A stretch of 64,000 nucleotides of DNA from Thermococcus sp. M39 (GCF_012027325.1 NZ_SNUG01000001.1:372001-436000); one strand, 5' to 3'. Shown: positions 19,101 through 28,328, counted from the first letter of the stretch. The notes: generated from the sequence alone by a model not told the origin. Program-made: numbers and translations.

Positions 19101-19519
19101 CAGACATCTTTATCGGTGTCATCTACTACCAGAGGCTCCACCACATGGTTGCCGATAAAATGCACGCTCGTTCAAGAGGTCCAGTGCAAGTCCTTACAAA
19201 GCAGCCAACTGAAGGTAGAGCAAGAGAAGGTGGTCTTAGATTCGGTGAAATGGAAAGAGACGTTCTCATTGGACACGGTGCTGCAATGCTCCTCGTAGAG
19301 CGTCTATTGGAGGAGAGCGACAAGACAGAGGTCTGGGTCTGTGAAAACTGTGGTCACTTAGCGTTAGAAGACAAGAGAAGGGGACAAGTGTATTGTCCAG
19401 TATGTGGAGAGACTGAAAAGATAAGCAAAGTTGAGATGAGCTATGCATTTAAGCTGTTGTTGGACGAGCTTAAGGCTATGGTAATAAGACCTGCTTTGAG
19501 ATTAAAGGAGAGGGTGTGA
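16157..19519 (+). CDS. rpoB: DNA-directed RNA polymerase subunit B (Rpo2), unsplit
   Basis: A 1120-residue second-largest subunit forming half of the catalytic cleft. In Thermococcales it is a single chain, unlike the split B'/B'' of halophiles and methanogens. Landmarks are the fork/lobe region with [20 protein letters not shown], a [10 protein letters not shown] motif, [12 protein letters not shown] (about 876-887) near the active site, and a C-terminal zinc ribbon CENCGHLA...CPVCG. No intein interrupts it. The stop overlaps the upstream in-frame codons of rpoA1, so the subunits are coupled. Confidence 0.98.
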   Translation: MRGPTVVKVELTPDDLWSVMESYWNEKGLVRQHLDSYNAFIDHGMQEVINEFGGIKPDIPNFEIKFGKIRLGEPEFQEAQGQRKPLYPMDARIRNLTYAAPIYLEMIPVVNGIEQEPVEVRIGELPIMLKSKACRLYGKSKEELIKLGEDPKDPGGYFIINGSERVIVSIEDLAPNRTLVEKDERQDKVIAKCFSYRHGYRALISVERRKDGLLYVSIPNVPGVIKFVYVMRALGLESDKEIVDAISDDPRIQQVLFDNLEDASDIQTQEEALDHIGKKALPGQPREYRLRRAESIIDNNLLPHMGVRPEDRIKKAYYLGMMALKVLELSLGLRGEDDKDHYANKRLRLAGDLLRDLFRVAFGQLVKDMQYQLTKTYQRKGEKYVFENVQRFVRNSVRPDVLTERIEHALATGAWPGGRTGVSQLLDRTNYMSTLSHLRRVTSPLSRDQPHFEARDLHGTHWGRICPTETPEGPNCGLVKNLALMAQITTAIPEEEVLKYLRKLGIVSIEERRPNPQVWRVYLNGVLIGTVEDGIALVNRIKADRRSGKISDVINVAYYDDVKEVYINSDDGRVRRPLIVVENGVPKLTKEHVEGIKNGTLTWSDLIKMGVIEYLDAEEEENAYVATWPWEVTKEHTHLELMPAAILGIPASLVPYPEHNAAPRNTYGAGMAKQSLGLGWANFRIRVDTRGHLLHYPQIPLVNSRIMKAVGFEERPAGQNFVVAVLSYQGYNMEDAIIINKASIERGLARSTFFRTYEAEEKKYLGGQTDKFEIPDPTVRGYRGENYYRHLDEDGIIFPESKVNGKDVLVGRTSPPRFLEEQSGLGGIILQERRETSIAVRPSEKGVVDKVIITETGDGTKLVKVTVRDLRIPELGDKFASRHGQKGVIGLIVPQEDMPWTESGIVPDLIVNPHGIPSRMTVGQLIEAIGGKVASLKGRRIDGTAFIGEPEEKLRKELEELGFKHSGREIMYDGITGRRLEADIFIGVIYYQRLHHMVADKMHARSRGPVQVLTKQPTEGRAREGGLRFGEMERDVLIGHGAAMLLVERLLEESDKTEVWVCENCGHLALEDKRRGQVYCPVCGETEKISKVEMSYAFKLLLDELKAMVIRPALRLKERV

Positions 19520-19524
19520 GAGCG

Positions 19525-22257
19525 ATGCAGTCAATTAAAAAGGTTATCGGTTCAATTGAGTTTGGTATTCTTTCCCCTCAAGAAATTAGAAAGATGAGTG
19601 CTGCCGAAATTACAGTTCCAGACACTTACGATGACGATGGTTATCCGATAGAAGGAGGACTAATGGACAAAAGACTTGGTGTCATTGACCCAGGTTTGAG
19701 ATGTGAAACATGCGGTGCAAGATACGGCGAATGTCCTGGTCACTTCGGACACATTGAGCTCGCTCGTCCAGTAATTCACGTTGGATTCGCTAAGACAATC
19801 TACCGCATCTTGGAAAGCACTTGTAGAGAATGTGGAAGGATAAAGCTTACTGATGAGGAAATTGAGGAGTACATGAAGAAGTTTGAGATAGTTGGCGACA
19901 GAAAGAAGGCAAAAGACAAGCTCATTAAGGAGATTCACAAAAAAGCTAGAGAGAGAATGGTCTGTCCACACTGTGGTGCCCCCCAGTTCCCACTGAAGTT
20001 TGAGAGACCAACAATCTACTGGGAAATCAGAAAGGACGAGCAAGGAAACGAGTATAAGCATAGAATGATGCCCACTGAGGTTAGAGACAGACTTGAGAAG
20101 ATACCTGACAAAGATTTACCTCTTCTCGGTCTTCACCCTGAAAAATCTCGTCCGGAATGGATGGTTCTCACCGTTTTGCCCGTTCCTCCCGTCACTGTCA
20201 GACCCTCCATTACCCTAGAGAGCGGTATAAGAGCTGAAGATGATTTGACTCACAAGCTCGTTGATATCATCAGAATCAACAATAGACTCAAGACAAACAT
20301 CGAAGCTGGTGCGCCGCAACTGATTATTGAGGACCTCTGGGATCTCTTGCAGTATCACGTTACCACTTATATCAACAACGAAACCTCAGGTGTCCCAGCG
20401 GCAAAGCACAAGAGCGGAAGACCTCTCAAAACATTGGCACAGAGATTGAAAGGTAAGGAAGGAAGATTCAGAGGAAACCTCAGCGGTAAGCGTGTTAACT
20501 TCTCAGCGCGTACAGTTATCTCTCCAGATCCAATGATTAGCATTAACGAAGTTGGTGTTCCATTGGCAATTGCAATGGAATTGACAGTTCCAGAGAAGGT
20601 TACGGACTTCAACATCGAGAAGCTCAGAAAAATGGTTCTCAATGGTCCAGAAAAGTATCCGGGAGCGAACTATGTAATTGACCCACAGGGAAGAAGGATT
20701 AGACTCATGGAAAGCAATAGAGAGACAATAGCAAATATGCTTGATATTGGCTGGACAGTAGAGAGGCATTTAATGGATGGGGATATAGTCCTCTTCAACA
20801 GACAGCCTTCACTTCACAGAATGTCTATTATGGCTCACCGCGTTAGGGTAATGCCTTACAAGACCTTCCGCCTCAACTTGGCAGTCTGTCCACCATACAA
20901 CGCTGATTTCGATGGAGATGAAATGAACCTCCACGTTCCACAGACAGAGGAAGCACAAGCTGAAGCAAGGATTTTGATGGAGGTTCAGAACCACATAATT
21001 TCACCTAGATACGGTGGTCCGATCATCGGTGGAATTCAGGATCACATCTCAGGTGGATATCTGCTTACAAGGGAGGGTGCATACTTTACAAGGATTGAAG
21101 TTGAGCAGATGCTTATGTTTGCTGGCATTGATGTTGACAAGCTTCCAGAGCCAGATAAAGTTGAGAATGGCATTGAATACTGGAGCGGAAAGACTATATT
21201 CTCCCTCCTCCTCCCAGAGGATCTGATATTGTGGTATGAGAACAAGCTTGGAGCCGATGAGGGCAAAAAGAAGAAGATTTTGGAAGCTCTGGATAGGTTA
21301 TTCCTTGAAAAGAAGGAAGAAGTCATAGAAGAAATTAAAAGAAACTCTGACGATGGCTTTGTTGTCATAATCGATGGCAAGCTCTTAAGCGGTGCAATTG
21401 ACAAGAAGGCTTACGGTAGGGAGGACGGTAAGATTCTCGATATTATCGTGCGTGAGTATGGCGTTGAGAGAGCGAGGCAGTTCCTTGATCAAGTTACAAA
21501 GCTTGCAATTTGGGTGATAACGCACAAAGGTTTCACAACAGCAATTGATGATGAGGACTTGCCAGAAGAAGCAATGGACAGAATTAAGGAAATTATTAGA
21601 GAGGCAGAGGAAAGAGTAAAGAGGCTCATTGAGGCATATAAAGCTGGAGAGCTTGAACCATTGCCAGGTAAAACTCTTGAGGAAACATTGGAGAGCAAAA
21701 TCATGGCAGTTCTGGCTGAGGCAAGAGACAACGCTGGTAAAGTTGCCGAACAGTATCTCGGTATGAACAACTTCGCAGTCATCATGGCAAAGACCGGTGC
21801 AAGAGGTAAGATACTCAACATCACTCAGATGGCAGCTTTGCTCGGTCAGCAGTCAATTAGAGGTAAGCGTTTATACAGAGGTTACAGAGGAAGAGTTCTA
21901 AGCCACTTTAAGCCTGGTGACTTAGGTGCAAGAGCTAGAGGATTCGTTATCAACTCATATAAGAGCGGATTAACGCCTCAGGAATACTTCTTCCACGCAA
22001 TGGGTGGTAGAGAAGGACTGGTTGATACAGCAGTTAGAACAGCTCAGAGCGGTTACATGCAGCGTAGGTTAATCAACGCTCTGCAAGACCTCAAAGTTGA
22101 CTATGATGGAACAGTCAGGGATCCAACTGGAATAATCGTCCAGTTCCGCTATGGTGAGGACGGTGTTGACCCAATGAAGAGCTGGCAAGGAAAGACAGTT
22201 GACATTGAGAGAGTTATTGTGAGGTCTCTGATTAAATTGAGAGCAAACAGTAAGTGA
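19525..22257 (+). CDS. rpoA1: DNA-directed RNA polymerase subunit A' (Rpo1N)
   Basis: The N-terminal two thirds of the largest subunit, about 910 residues. It carries the catalytic magnesium motif NADFDGD (about 459-465), the N-terminal zinc clusters CETCGARYGECPGHFGH and CRECG...CPHCG, and the bridge-helix region GGREGLVDTA. I choose ATG 19525, eight bases after a GGTG; a GTG at 19516 overlapping the rpoB stop is the alternative. No intein. The C-terminal third is encoded separately by the next gene. Confidence 0.97.
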   Translation: MQSIKKVIGSIEFGILSPQEIRKMSAAEITVPDTYDDDGYPIEGGLMDKRLGVIDPGLRCETCGARYGECPGHFGHIELARPVIHVGFAKTIYRILESTCRECGRIKLTDEEIEEYMKKFEIVGDRKKAKDKLIKEIHKKARERMVCPHCGAPQFPLKFERPTIYWEIRKDEQGNEYKHRMMPTEVRDRLEKIPDKDLPLLGLHPEKSRPEWMVLTVLPVPPVTVRPSITLESGIRAEDDLTHKLVDIIRINNRLKTNIEAGAPQLIIEDLWDLLQYHVTTYINNETSGVPAAKHKSGRPLKTLAQRLKGKEGRFRGNLSGKRVNFSARTVISPDPMISINEVGVPLAIAMELTVPEKVTDFNIEKLRKMVLNGPEKYPGANYVIDPQGRRIRLMESNRETIANMLDIGWTVERHLMDGDIVLFNRQPSLHRMSIMAHRVRVMPYKTFRLNLAVCPPYNADFDGDEMNLHVPQTEEAQAEARILMEVQNHIISPRYGGPIIGGIQDHISGGYLLTREGAYFTRIEVEQMLMFAGIDVDKLPEPDKVENGIEYWSGKTIFSLLLPEDLILWYENKLGADEGKKKKILEALDRLFLEKKEEVIEEIKRNSDDGFVVIIDGKLLSGAIDKKAYGREDGKILDIIVREYGVERARQFLDQVTKLAIWVITHKGFTTAIDDEDLPEEAMDRIKEIIREAEERVKRLIEAYKAGELEPLPGKTLEETLESKIMAVLAEARDNAGKVAEQYLGMNNFAVIMAKTGARGKILNITQMAALLGQQSIRGKRLYRGYRGRVLSHFKPGDLGARARGFVINSYKSGLTPQEYFFHAMGGREGLVDTAVRTAQSGYMQRRLINALQDLKVDYDGTVRDPTGIIVQFRYGEDGVDPMKSWQGKTVDIERVIVRSLIKLRANSK

Positions 22258-22267
22258 GGTGATTTGG

Positions 22268-23449
22268 ATGGTAACTCCTTCCACTATCAAATCTTTAATT
22301 GAGAAAAATGCTGCTCATCTTCCCGAGAAGACTAAGGAAGAGCTTTATGAGAAGCTCGTAGAGTACAACGAAAAGTACAAGCTCAAGAAAAAGGAAGTTG
22401 AGGCAATCATAGAGGAAGTCGTTAAGGAATATGAGAAAGCCGTTGTGGAGCCAGGTGAAGCAATTGGAACTGTTGCTGCTCAGTCCATCGGTGAGCCTTC
22501 AACCCAGATGACTCTCAACACTTTCCACTACGCTGGTGTCGCTGAGATTAACGTTACCCTTGGTCTGCCGAGAATTATTGAGATTGTTGATGCGAGGAAG
22601 AATCCCTCAACGCCAATCATGACCGTCTATCTCGACGAGGAACACCGCTATGATAGGGAAAAGGCCTTAGAGGTTGCAAGGAGGATCGAAGGTACAACGT
22701 TGGTAAATTTAGCACAGTCAATGACAATTGACATCCTTAACATGGAGTTTGTTGTTGAGATTGACCCGGAGCGTTTAGAGAGAAGCGGCTTAACAATGGA
22801 AAAAATTAAAAAGAAGCTTGAGAGCTCATTCAAGACAGCAGAATTTGAAGTTGATGGATACACGCTTATAGTTAGACCCAAGAAAGCAGAGAAGCTTTCT
22901 GACCTAAGGAGGATTGCCGAAAAGGTTAAAAGCCATCGCTTAAAAGGTCTTTCAGGCGTTGGAAAAACTATAATCCGCAAAGAGGGCGATGAGTACGTGA
23001 TCTACACAGAAGGTTCAAACTTCAAGCAAGTGCTGAAAGTTCCGGGTGTTGATCCAACAAGAACAAGAACAAACAACATCCACGAAATTGCAGAGGTTTT
23101 AGGCATCGAGGCAGCAAGAAACGCAATCATTGAGGAAATCGTAAAGACAATGCAGGAGCAAGGTCTTGAAGTAGATGTGAGACATATCATGCTCGTCGCT
23201 GATATAATGACCATTGATGGTGTTGTAAGGCCTATAGGAAGACATGGTGTTGTTGGTGCGAAGGCGAGCGTATTGGCAAGAGCAGCTTTCGAGATTACTG
23301 TCCAGCATCTGTTTGAAGCCGCTGAAAGGGGAGAAGTTGACCCCTTGAACGGTGTCGTTGAAAACGTCCTCATTGGACAGCCTGTTCCAGTTGGAACAGG
23401 CATAGTTAGACTCGCTATGAAATTACCATTAAAACCAATAGAAGAATGA
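22268..23449 (+). CDS. rpoA2: DNA-directed RNA polymerase subunit A'' (Rpo1C)
   Basis: The C-terminal part of the largest subunit, 393 residues, completing the trigger-loop and cleft region. EPGEAIGTVAAQSIGEPSTQMTL (given here as EPGEAIGTVAAQ and following) and the TFHYAGVAEINVTLGLPR block are diagnostic, as is DIMTIDGVVRPIGRHGV near the end. The start is ATG 22268, with GGTG six bases upstream; the GTG at 22259 is part of the ribosome site. Confidence 0.97.
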   Translation: MVTPSTIKSLIEKNAAHLPEKTKEELYEKLVEYNEKYKLKKKEVEAIIEEVVKEYEKAVVEPGEAIGTVAAQSIGEPSTQMTLNTFHYAGVAEINVTLGLPRIIEIVDARKNPSTPIMTVYLDEEHRYDREKALEVARRIEGTTLVNLAQSMTIDILNMEFVVEIDPERLERSGLTMEKIKKKLESSFKTAEFEVDGYTLIVRPKKAEKLSDLRRIAEKVKSHRLKGLSGVGKTIIRKEGDEYVIYTEGSNFKQVLKVPGVDPTRTRTNNIHEIAEVLGIEAARNAIIEEIVKTMQEQGLEVDVRHIMLVADIMTIDGVVRPIGRHGVVGAKASVLARAAFEITVQHLFEAAERGEVDPLNGVVENVLIGQPVPVGTGIVRLAMKLPLKPIEE

Positions 23450-23466
23450 GTAAGGGGGTGTGATTA

Positions 23467-23772
23467 ATGGATATAGCCTTTGAGCTTAGAAAGGCTCTTG
23501 AAACAGGAAAGGTTGTCATCGGTTCAAACAAAACTGTAAAATTAGCTAAGATTGGCGGTGCAAAGCTCATCATTGTTGCAAAGAATGCGCCAAAGGAGGT
23601 TAAGGACGATATCTACTACTACGCCAAGCTCAGCAACATTCCAGTTTATGAGTACGAGGGAACAAGCGTTGACCTCGGGACGCTCTTGGGTAAGCCATTC
23701 GTAGTAGCATCTCTAGCGATAATTGACCCAGGAGAAAGCAACATTTTAGCTTTAGCTGGGGGTAAGCAGTGA
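23467..23772 (+). CDS. rpl30e: Ribosomal protein L30e (eL30)
   Basis: A 101-residue protein of the L7Ae/L30e kink-turn RNA-binding superfamily ([20 protein letters not shown], then [20 protein letters not shown]). It binds the large ribosomal subunit. It lies between rpoA2 and nusA, the conserved archaeal position, and its stop overlaps the nusA start (TGATG). Confidence 0.95.
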   Translation: MDIAFELRKALETGKVVIGSNKTVKLAKIGGAKLIIVAKNAPKEVKDDIYYYAKLSNIPVYEYEGTSVDLGTLLGKPFVVASLAIIDPGESNILALAGGKQ

Positions 23773-24209
23773 TGCCCCTTAAGTTGAACACAGACCAAAT
23801 CAAATATATTGCCCTCTTTGAGAGCTTTACAGGAGCTACAGTGCTGGACTGCATCATTGACCAGGACAGAAATCGCTTGATCTACGTCATAAAGAAAGGT
23901 GAGATGGGATTAGCTTTAGGAAAGAGAGGAATGAACGTTAGAAGAATACAGAGCATGCTCGGGAAAGAGATTGACCTCATCGAGCACTCAGAGAACCCAG
24001 AGGAGTTCCTTAGGAACATTTATAAAACGATGGGCGTAAGAGTTAAAAAAGTCCACATAACTGAAAAGAAGAATGGTAAAAAGGTTGCCCTCCTCGATGT
24101 TAATCAAAGGGATAAGCCGAGGGCAATCGGCAGGGGCGGTCATAACATAAATCTCGTTAAGGAGTTAATGGAGAGACACCACGGAATTGAAGATGTTGTC
24201 ATAATTTGA
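23772..24209 (+). CDS. nusA: NusA-like transcription termination/antitermination factor
   Basis: A 145-residue archaeal NusA, which keeps only the two KH RNA-binding domains of bacterial NusA. The KH signatures are visible: [15 protein letters not shown] and [15 protein letters not shown]. It is thought to act in transcription elongation or rRNA transcription. The start ATG overlaps the rpl30e stop; an upstream GTG at 23769 is less likely. Confidence 0.93.
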   Translation: MPLKLNTDQIKYIALFESFTGATVLDCIIDQDRNRLIYVIKKGEMGLALGKRGMNVRRIQSMLGKEIDLIEHSENPEEFLRNIYKTMGVRVKKVHITEKKNGKKVALLDVNQRDKPRAIGRGGHNINLVKELMERHHGIEDVVII

Positions 24210-24219
24210 GGTGATGATC

Positions 24220-24663
24220 ATGCCTGGAAAGAAAGCTCCCTATGGAGAATTCGCTGGAAGAAAGCTCAAGCTCAAGAGGAAGAAGTTTAGATGGAGTGAC
24301 ATAAGATTCAAGAGAAGAGTCCTTCGCTTAAAGGAGAAGAGCGATCCACTTGAAGGTGCGCCACAAGCAAGAGGAATTGTCCTTGAGAAGATTGCCGTAG
24401 AGGCAAAGCAGCCAAACTCTGGAATGAGAAAAGCTGTGAGAGTTCAGCTCATCAAGAATGGTAAGGTCGTTACAGCCTTCTGTCCTGGTGATGGAGCTAT
24501 CAACCACATTGACGAGCACGATGAGGTTATCATCGAGGGTATCGGGGGTCCAAAGGGTGGTTCAATGGGTGACATCCCAGGAATTAGATACAAGGTCGTT
24601 AAGGTCAACAGAGTTTCACTCAAGGAATTAGTTAAAGGTAGAAAGGAGAAGCCAAGAAGGTGA
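24220..24663 (+). CDS. rps12: Ribosomal protein S12 (uS12)
   Basis: A 147-residue archaeal S12 with the basic N-terminal tail ([15 protein letters not shown]) and the decoding-centre loop [15 protein letters not shown], followed by the [15 protein letters not shown] block. It helps monitor codon-anticodon pairing. Start ATG 24220 follows GGTGATGATC. It is followed directly by rps7. Confidence 0.97.
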   Translation: MPGKKAPYGEFAGRKLKLKRKKFRWSDIRFKRRVLRLKEKSDPLEGAPQARGIVLEKIAVEAKQPNSGMRKAVRVQLIKNGKVVTAFCPGDGAINHIDEHDEVIIEGIGGPKGGSMGDIPGIRYKVVKVNRVSLKELVKGRKEKPRR

Positions 24664-24668
24664 TGCTT

Positions 24669-25316
24669 ATGGCCAAGAGCTTACAAGAGAGATTTTTCAT
24701 TCCAAAGGACTTAAAGGTCTTTGGAAAGTGGAGCACTGAGGATGTCGTTGTAAATGATCCATCACTCAAGCCATACATCAACCTCGAGCCTCGCTTGTTG
24801 CCCCACACTCACGGAAGGCATGCAAAGAAGCCCTTTGGCAAAGCAAACGTTCACATTGTTGAGAGACTCATTAACAAGGTCATGAGGAGCGGTGCATCAA
24901 GCTATAAGGTAGCGGGACACTTCATGAGAAGAGAGCACCGCTCATTGATGAGCAAGAAGATGAAGGCTTACGAGGTCGTCAAAGAAGCCTTTGAGATCAT
25001 TGAGAAGAGAACAAAGCAGAACCCAATCCAGGTTCTCATCAGAGCTATCGAAAACGCTGCTCCAAGAGAGGACACAACAACAGTTATGTTTGGTGGTATT
25101 AGGTATCACGTCGCAGTTGATATCTCGCCATTGAGAAGGCTTGACGTTGCTCTTAGAAATATCGCATTGGGTGCATCAGCAAAGTGCTACAGAACCAAGA
25201 TGAGCTATGCTGAGGCACTTGCAGAGGAAATCATTGCAGCTGCTAACAAGGACACAAAGAGCTACGCTTACAGCAAGAAGGAAGAAATCGAGAGAATTGC
25301 ACAGTCCTCAAGGTGA
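24669..25316 (+). CDS. rps7: Ribosomal protein S7 (uS7)
   Basis: A 215-residue small-subunit protein that nucleates the 30S head. It has the archaeal N-terminal extension and the core block [20 protein letters not shown]. The start ATG 24669 follows GGTGATGCTT. The stop codon lies inside the stem of a hairpin terminator. In many archaea EF-2 and EF-1A follow here; in this genome they do not, and the operon ends. Confidence 0.97.
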   Translation: MAKSLQERFFIPKDLKVFGKWSTEDVVVNDPSLKPYINLEPRLLPHTHGRHAKKPFGKANVHIVERLINKVMRSGASSYKVAGHFMRREHRSLMSKKMKAYEVVKEAFEIIEKRTKQNPIQVLIRAIENAAPREDTTTVMFGGIRYHVAVDISPLRRLDVALRNIALGASAKCYRTKMSYAEALAEEIIAAANKDTKSYAYSKKEEIERIAQSSR

Positions 25317-25327
25317 GGACTGTTTTT
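25301..25327 (+). terminator. Perfect hairpin plus T-tract terminator of the rpo/rps operon
   Basis: ACAGTCCTCA (25301-25310), loop AGG, and TGAGGACTGT (25314-25323) form a 10-bp stem without mismatch, followed by TTTT and a further ATT. The rps7 stop TGA is the first codon of the right arm. Archaeal RNA polymerase can terminate on the T-run alone; the perfect stem may add efficiency or protect the long mRNA's 3' end. Confidence 0.7.
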
Positions 25328-25387
25328 ATTCCCCCACTTTTCTATATCATTTGTCTTAAATCCATGATTATGTAGTGTTTGAGGATA

Positions 25388-26509
25388 TTATGTTAGGAGG
25401 CTTTTCCCAACCATTTCTTTGGGCTTCTCAATTCCGAAGAAATCCAAAACCGTTGGAGCTATGTCCATAAGGTTTGCATTCTCAATATTGACATTCTCAA
25501 ATCCCCATAAAATCAGTGGAACTTTCATAACTTGTTCATTCATTGAGCCATGCATTGCCTTAACCCAGTAACTTGTTCCCTTGATGCCTTTACACTTCGC
25601 ATGGCTGCAGAACCAGTACCCCTCTTTAGCTGAAACTATTAGCTCTCCACTGTTCGGCGTATTTAAGTGAGGCAAATCTTCTTTGAAAAAGACGTGCTTA
25701 ATTCCTGGCGCTTTTAGTAAAACTTGATAAGCCTCCTCAGCTTGGTTCGGGTCCTTTAGGTAGATATGCACTCCCCCACCCGAGGAAACACGAAGTGTTT
25801 CAATACCATGCTTCCTCAAATAAGTCTTGAGGTTTACCCAAGTGTGAACGTTCTCTTGCCCGTGGTCTGCAAAGATAATGAAAGCGTATTCATATTTCAG
25901 TTTTTCCCAAATCAGCTTGAGCATCTCGTCAACGGTTTTTACAGCTTTTAAAGCCTCTTCGCTCTCAACACCGTAATCGTGCTGCATTCCGTCAATTGAG
26001 CAGAAGTGAATCAGCAATAAATCAGGCTTGCATTCATAGTAAAGATACAACGCTGACTGTGCAACCCAAACATCTTTCCTCCAATCCCTTCCATGCTGCC
26101 TGTAAAGCTTGTCATCACTGAAGAATGGTGGGAAAATCCTCACGTTGGTTCCGCTGAAAGGTGGCATTGTATAGCCGCTAACAGAAGCGCTCCTTATCCC
26201 TTTTTCCCTAAGAATATCAACAATCGTTCTGGCCTTTATAACTTTATGGGGATTAAAGGCAACCTCATAATCGTAGAAGTTTATTTTCCTGTCAGCTAAG
26301 CGGTCATAGTAGCCATTCTCAACAACACCGTGGTCTTTTGGATAAACGCCAGTCATAACAGAGGTGTGGACTAAGTCAGTAAGAGTGGGAAAGATGGAGT
26401 CAACTACCTCAAAGGAGCCCTCTTCAATCAAAGTCTGGAGGAAGGGCATGTGCTTAAGGTTGTAAACTCCATTCCCATCGAGACTTATTAAAGCAAGCTT
26501 TTCTTTCAT
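25388..26509 (-). CDS. Alkaline-phosphatase superfamily enzyme (type I phosphodiesterase/nucleotide pyrophosphatase-like)
   Basis: A 373-residue enzyme of the AP superfamily. Metal and nucleophile positions are visible in order: LISLDGNG (Asp), FPTLTDLVHTS (Thr nucleophile region), HFCSIDGMQHDYG (Asp, His), FADHGQ (Asp-His) and the late KAMHGS (His). There is no signal peptide, so it is cytoplasmic. The substrate is likely a phosphodiester or pyrophosphate of a small molecule. A box C/D sRNA lies in the 90-base gap directly upstream on the same strand. Confidence 0.85.
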   Translation of the reverse strand: MKEKLALISLDGNGVYNLKHMPFLQTLIEEGSFEVVDSIFPTLTDLVHTSVMTGVYPKDHGVVENGYYDRLADRKINFYDYEVAFNPHKVIKARTIVDILREKGIRSASVSGYTMPPFSGTNVRIFPPFFSDDKLYRQHGRDWRKDVWVAQSALYLYYECKPDLLLIHFCSIDGMQHDYGVESEEALKAVKTVDEMLKLIWEKLKYEYAFIIFADHGQENVHTWVNLKTYLRKHGIETLRVSSGGGVHIYLKDPNQAEEAYQVLLKAPGIKHVFFKEDLPHLNTPNSGELIVSAKEGYWFCSHAKCKGIKGTSYWVKAMHGSMNEQVMKVPLILWGFENVNIENANLMDIAPTVLDFFGIEKPKEMVGKSLLT

Positions 26510-26525
26510 GAAAGCACCTCAATTA

Positions 26526-26583
26526 GCTGTCAGCCTGACGTGCAGTCATCACCACTCAGACCTAGCGAACTTCATCATCTAAG
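26526..26583 (-). ncRNA. Box C/D guide sRNA (canonical boxes)
   Basis: Read on the minus strand: C box ATGATGA, guide of exactly 12 (AGTTCGCTAGGT), D' box CTGA, spacer GTG, C' box GTGATGA, guide of exactly 12 (CTGCACGTCAGG), D box CTGA. This is the textbook archaeal C/D sRNA that binds L7Ae, Nop5 and fibrillarin to direct 2'-O-methylation. By the D+5 rule the targets are the A at position 5 of ACCTAGCGAACT and the A at position 5 of CCTGACGTGCAG. The terminal stem is weak. The target RNAs are not in the window and I cannot name them. Confidence 0.88.
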
Positions 26584-26603
26584 AGTTTCTGGGCATCATG
26601 AAA

Positions 26604-27833
26604 TTAAAAGTTTTTCAAAAATTCATCAAGTGTCATCTGTTTCTTCCGCATCTTTAAAAGCCAGCTTTTCTCGAGATATTTCTCAAGAGGATGTTCTAAA
26701 AGCTTTCTAATTTCGTTCAAAGCTTCTTGCAGTGTGCTGAATCTTCCGACTAGATTTTCCAATGCCTTCTTAACTCCTAATCTAATCTGCCATACTCCAA
26801 CGGGAGCATAATATTTTGGTGTTACCTCTCTGAACACTAAAATCCTTGCTTGCCTTTCCCTATTCCTTAGGAATTCAAGGATACTTAAGCGGGCTGCATA
26901 ATAGGCACCAGTGGTTTCCTCAGCATAGCCTTTAATACCTCTCCAGTCCTCATAATCGTGAATAACTTGAGGCTCTTCACTTCCAAACAGCGAACCCTTA
27001 AGCCACACCTCTAAGAGCTCAAATGCATAACTCTCTGGCATCAAAAGCACAGCGTATCTGTTTCCAAGGAATTCGTAAAAGTAAAGCTCGAACTCGTTTA
27101 TTGTATCGTACTTTAGGATTTCCTTTCTCAAATGATTTCCGATTGTGTCTTGAACTGCTGTAATGCTCCATCTAGTTGGTACAAGCTTTTTGCTAATCCC
27201 TAACAAACCAGCTGAGAGCAGTCGTATAATGTAATACTCGTCAAATCCCCAAGTGTAAAGCCTCATAATGGCTTCTTCAGCCTTCAGTTCATCGCTTACG
27301 ACATAGTCAGTTTTCCTTGGGATTCTTGGATTCTCTGTAAGTTCAAAGTCTAAGAGTTCAGCTTTTGGACCGATAGGTGGAGCAAACTCATTTGGCAGAA
27401 CTTTTAAAATCGGCTTCCTCTTGAGAAGAATTTCGCTATCTACTGGCCTTATTGACATTGCCAACTCTTGAATTTCGCTCAGAATTCGCTGGCTTTTGCT
27501 AACTTTCACATTAGCTTTCGTTTCTCCCATAACCAAAAGTGAGCGGTATTTGAGAATGTCATTTATTGTTTTGTTCTCCCATTTAAGGGGATTGTCAAGA
27601 TAAGATGTGTTTCCTTCAATTGGTGGCACAAGAGGGCCAATTCTAACCTTTGGATATCCAAATTCTCCAACGAATATGCTTGGCGGTGAAGAGCCAAAAA
27701 TCTCTCTTCTGTTTACAATTCTCTCGACACTCTTGACTACTCTAAATCTCTCAAGAATTGGACATGTGGGCCTACCGCAGAGCAGTTTACGACCTTTGCA
27801 CAATGCACATAGCTTTGAGTTGAAGAGCTGCAT
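26604..27833 (-). CDS. nreA: NreA-type DNA repair protein with PCNA-interacting C-terminus
   Basis: A 409-residue member of the archaeal Nre family, which acts in repair of DNA damage together with PCNA. The N-terminal zinc finger shows as CALC...CGRPTC. The C-terminus ends QMTLDEFLKNF, a clear PIP box (Q-x-x-L-x-x-F-L-like) for binding the sliding clamp. Length is normal for NreA. The TATA-like CTATAAATAC lies only about 28 bases before ATG 27833 and no ribosome site is present, so the mRNA is probably leaderless. Confidence 0.88.
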   Translation of the reverse strand: MQLFNSKLCALCKGRKLLCGRPTCPILERFRVVKSVERIVNRREIFGSSPPSIFVGEFGYPKVRIGPLVPPIEGNTSYLDNPLKWENKTINDILKYRSLLVMGETKANVKVSKSQRILSEIQELAMSIRPVDSEILLKRKPILKVLPNEFAPPIGPKAELLDFELTENPRIPRKTDYVVSDELKAEEAIMRLYTWGFDEYYIIRLLSAGLLGISKKLVPTRWSITAVQDTIGNHLRKEILKYDTINEFELYFYEFLGNRYAVLLMPESYAFELLEVWLKGSLFGSEEPQVIHDYEDWRGIKGYAEETTGAYYAARLSILEFLRNRERQARILVFREVTPKYYAPVGVWQIRLGVKKALENLVGRFSTLQEALNEIRKLLEHPLEKYLEKSWLLKMRKKQMTLDEFLKNF

Positions 27834-27873
27834 CACTATTTAGTTTGGTCACTGGTATTTATAGTTGCCTTCT

Positions 27874-27890
27874 CCAAAAAGCTTAAATAC
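27874..27890 (+). promoter_or_regulatory. BRE/TATA promoter of the tRNA-Ser/tRNA-Cys pair
   Basis: CCAAAAAGCTTAAATAC has a BRE and TATA box about 30 bases before the mature tRNA-Ser 5' end at 27915. Confidence 0.65.
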
Positions 27891-27914
27891 CCACTGCTTA
27901 TGAGTAATAACCGT

Positions 27915-28001
27915 GCCGCGGTAGCCTAGCCTGGTAGGGCGCCGGCCTGCTAAGCCGGTGGGCGTAGTCCCTCCGGGGTTCAAATCCCCGCCGCGGCGCC
28001 A
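27915..28001 (+). tRNA. tRNA-Ser (GCT)
   Basis: An 87-base class II tRNA with acceptor GCCGCGG/CCGCGGC, anticodon loop CTGCTAA (GCT), a long variable arm (GGGCGTAGTCCC region), discriminator G and encoded CCA. The long variable arm confirms serine. No intron. Confidence 0.95.
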
Positions 28002-28023
28002 GCTTTACTTCTCTGGGTCAAAC

Positions 28024-28098
28024 GCCGGGATAGCCTAGAGGTGAGGCGGGGGACTGCAGATCCCCTTTACGGGGGTTCGAATCCCCCTCCCGGCTCCA
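28024..28098 (+). tRNA. tRNA-Cys (GCA)
   Basis: Acceptor GCCGGGA/TCCCGGC, anticodon loop CTGCAGA (GCA), T arm GGGGGTTCGAATCCCCC, discriminator T and encoded CCA. It follows tRNA-Ser by 22 bases and is probably in the same transcript. Confidence 0.95.
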
Positions 28099-28111
28099 TA
28101 CAAACTTTTGT

Positions 28112-28291
28112 CGGCTTGATTGAACTTCCATCGAGAGTGCCGTTTTTGGGTATCTCACCTAAAGAAGCATCCTTTGGGTGCCAAAATAAGCAAGAAACTA
28201 TCTCAAGAGCTGAATTTTAATAAAAGTTCCCACAAAATTGGCACTTTTTGATCCGTTTGATTAAACTTCCCAAAGTTTGCTGTACTCTCGA
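28112..28291. repeat. Imperfect long inverted repeat with internal direct repeats in an intergenic gap
   Basis: Arms TCGAGAGT (28131) and ACTCTCGA (ending 28291), and inner arms GTGCCAA (28178) and TTGGCAC (ending 28244), share the same centre at 28211; between them TTTGGG-type tracts align with small gaps. A degenerate direct repeat, TTGATTGAACTTCC and TTGATTAAACTTCC, lies near 28116 and 28257. It could be a decayed small mobile element (MITE-like) or an RNA fold; no target-site duplication or transposase is seen. Confidence 0.4.
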
Positions 28292-28328
28292 AATCATATA
28301 GTAGAACTTTTTGCCTTAATACAAAAAT

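Noticed and set aside
16157-23449. Inteins in RNA polymerase genes
   Set aside because: Inteins are common in Thermococcales, but rpoB, rpoA1 and rpoA2 have normal lengths and uninterrupted conserved motifs here.
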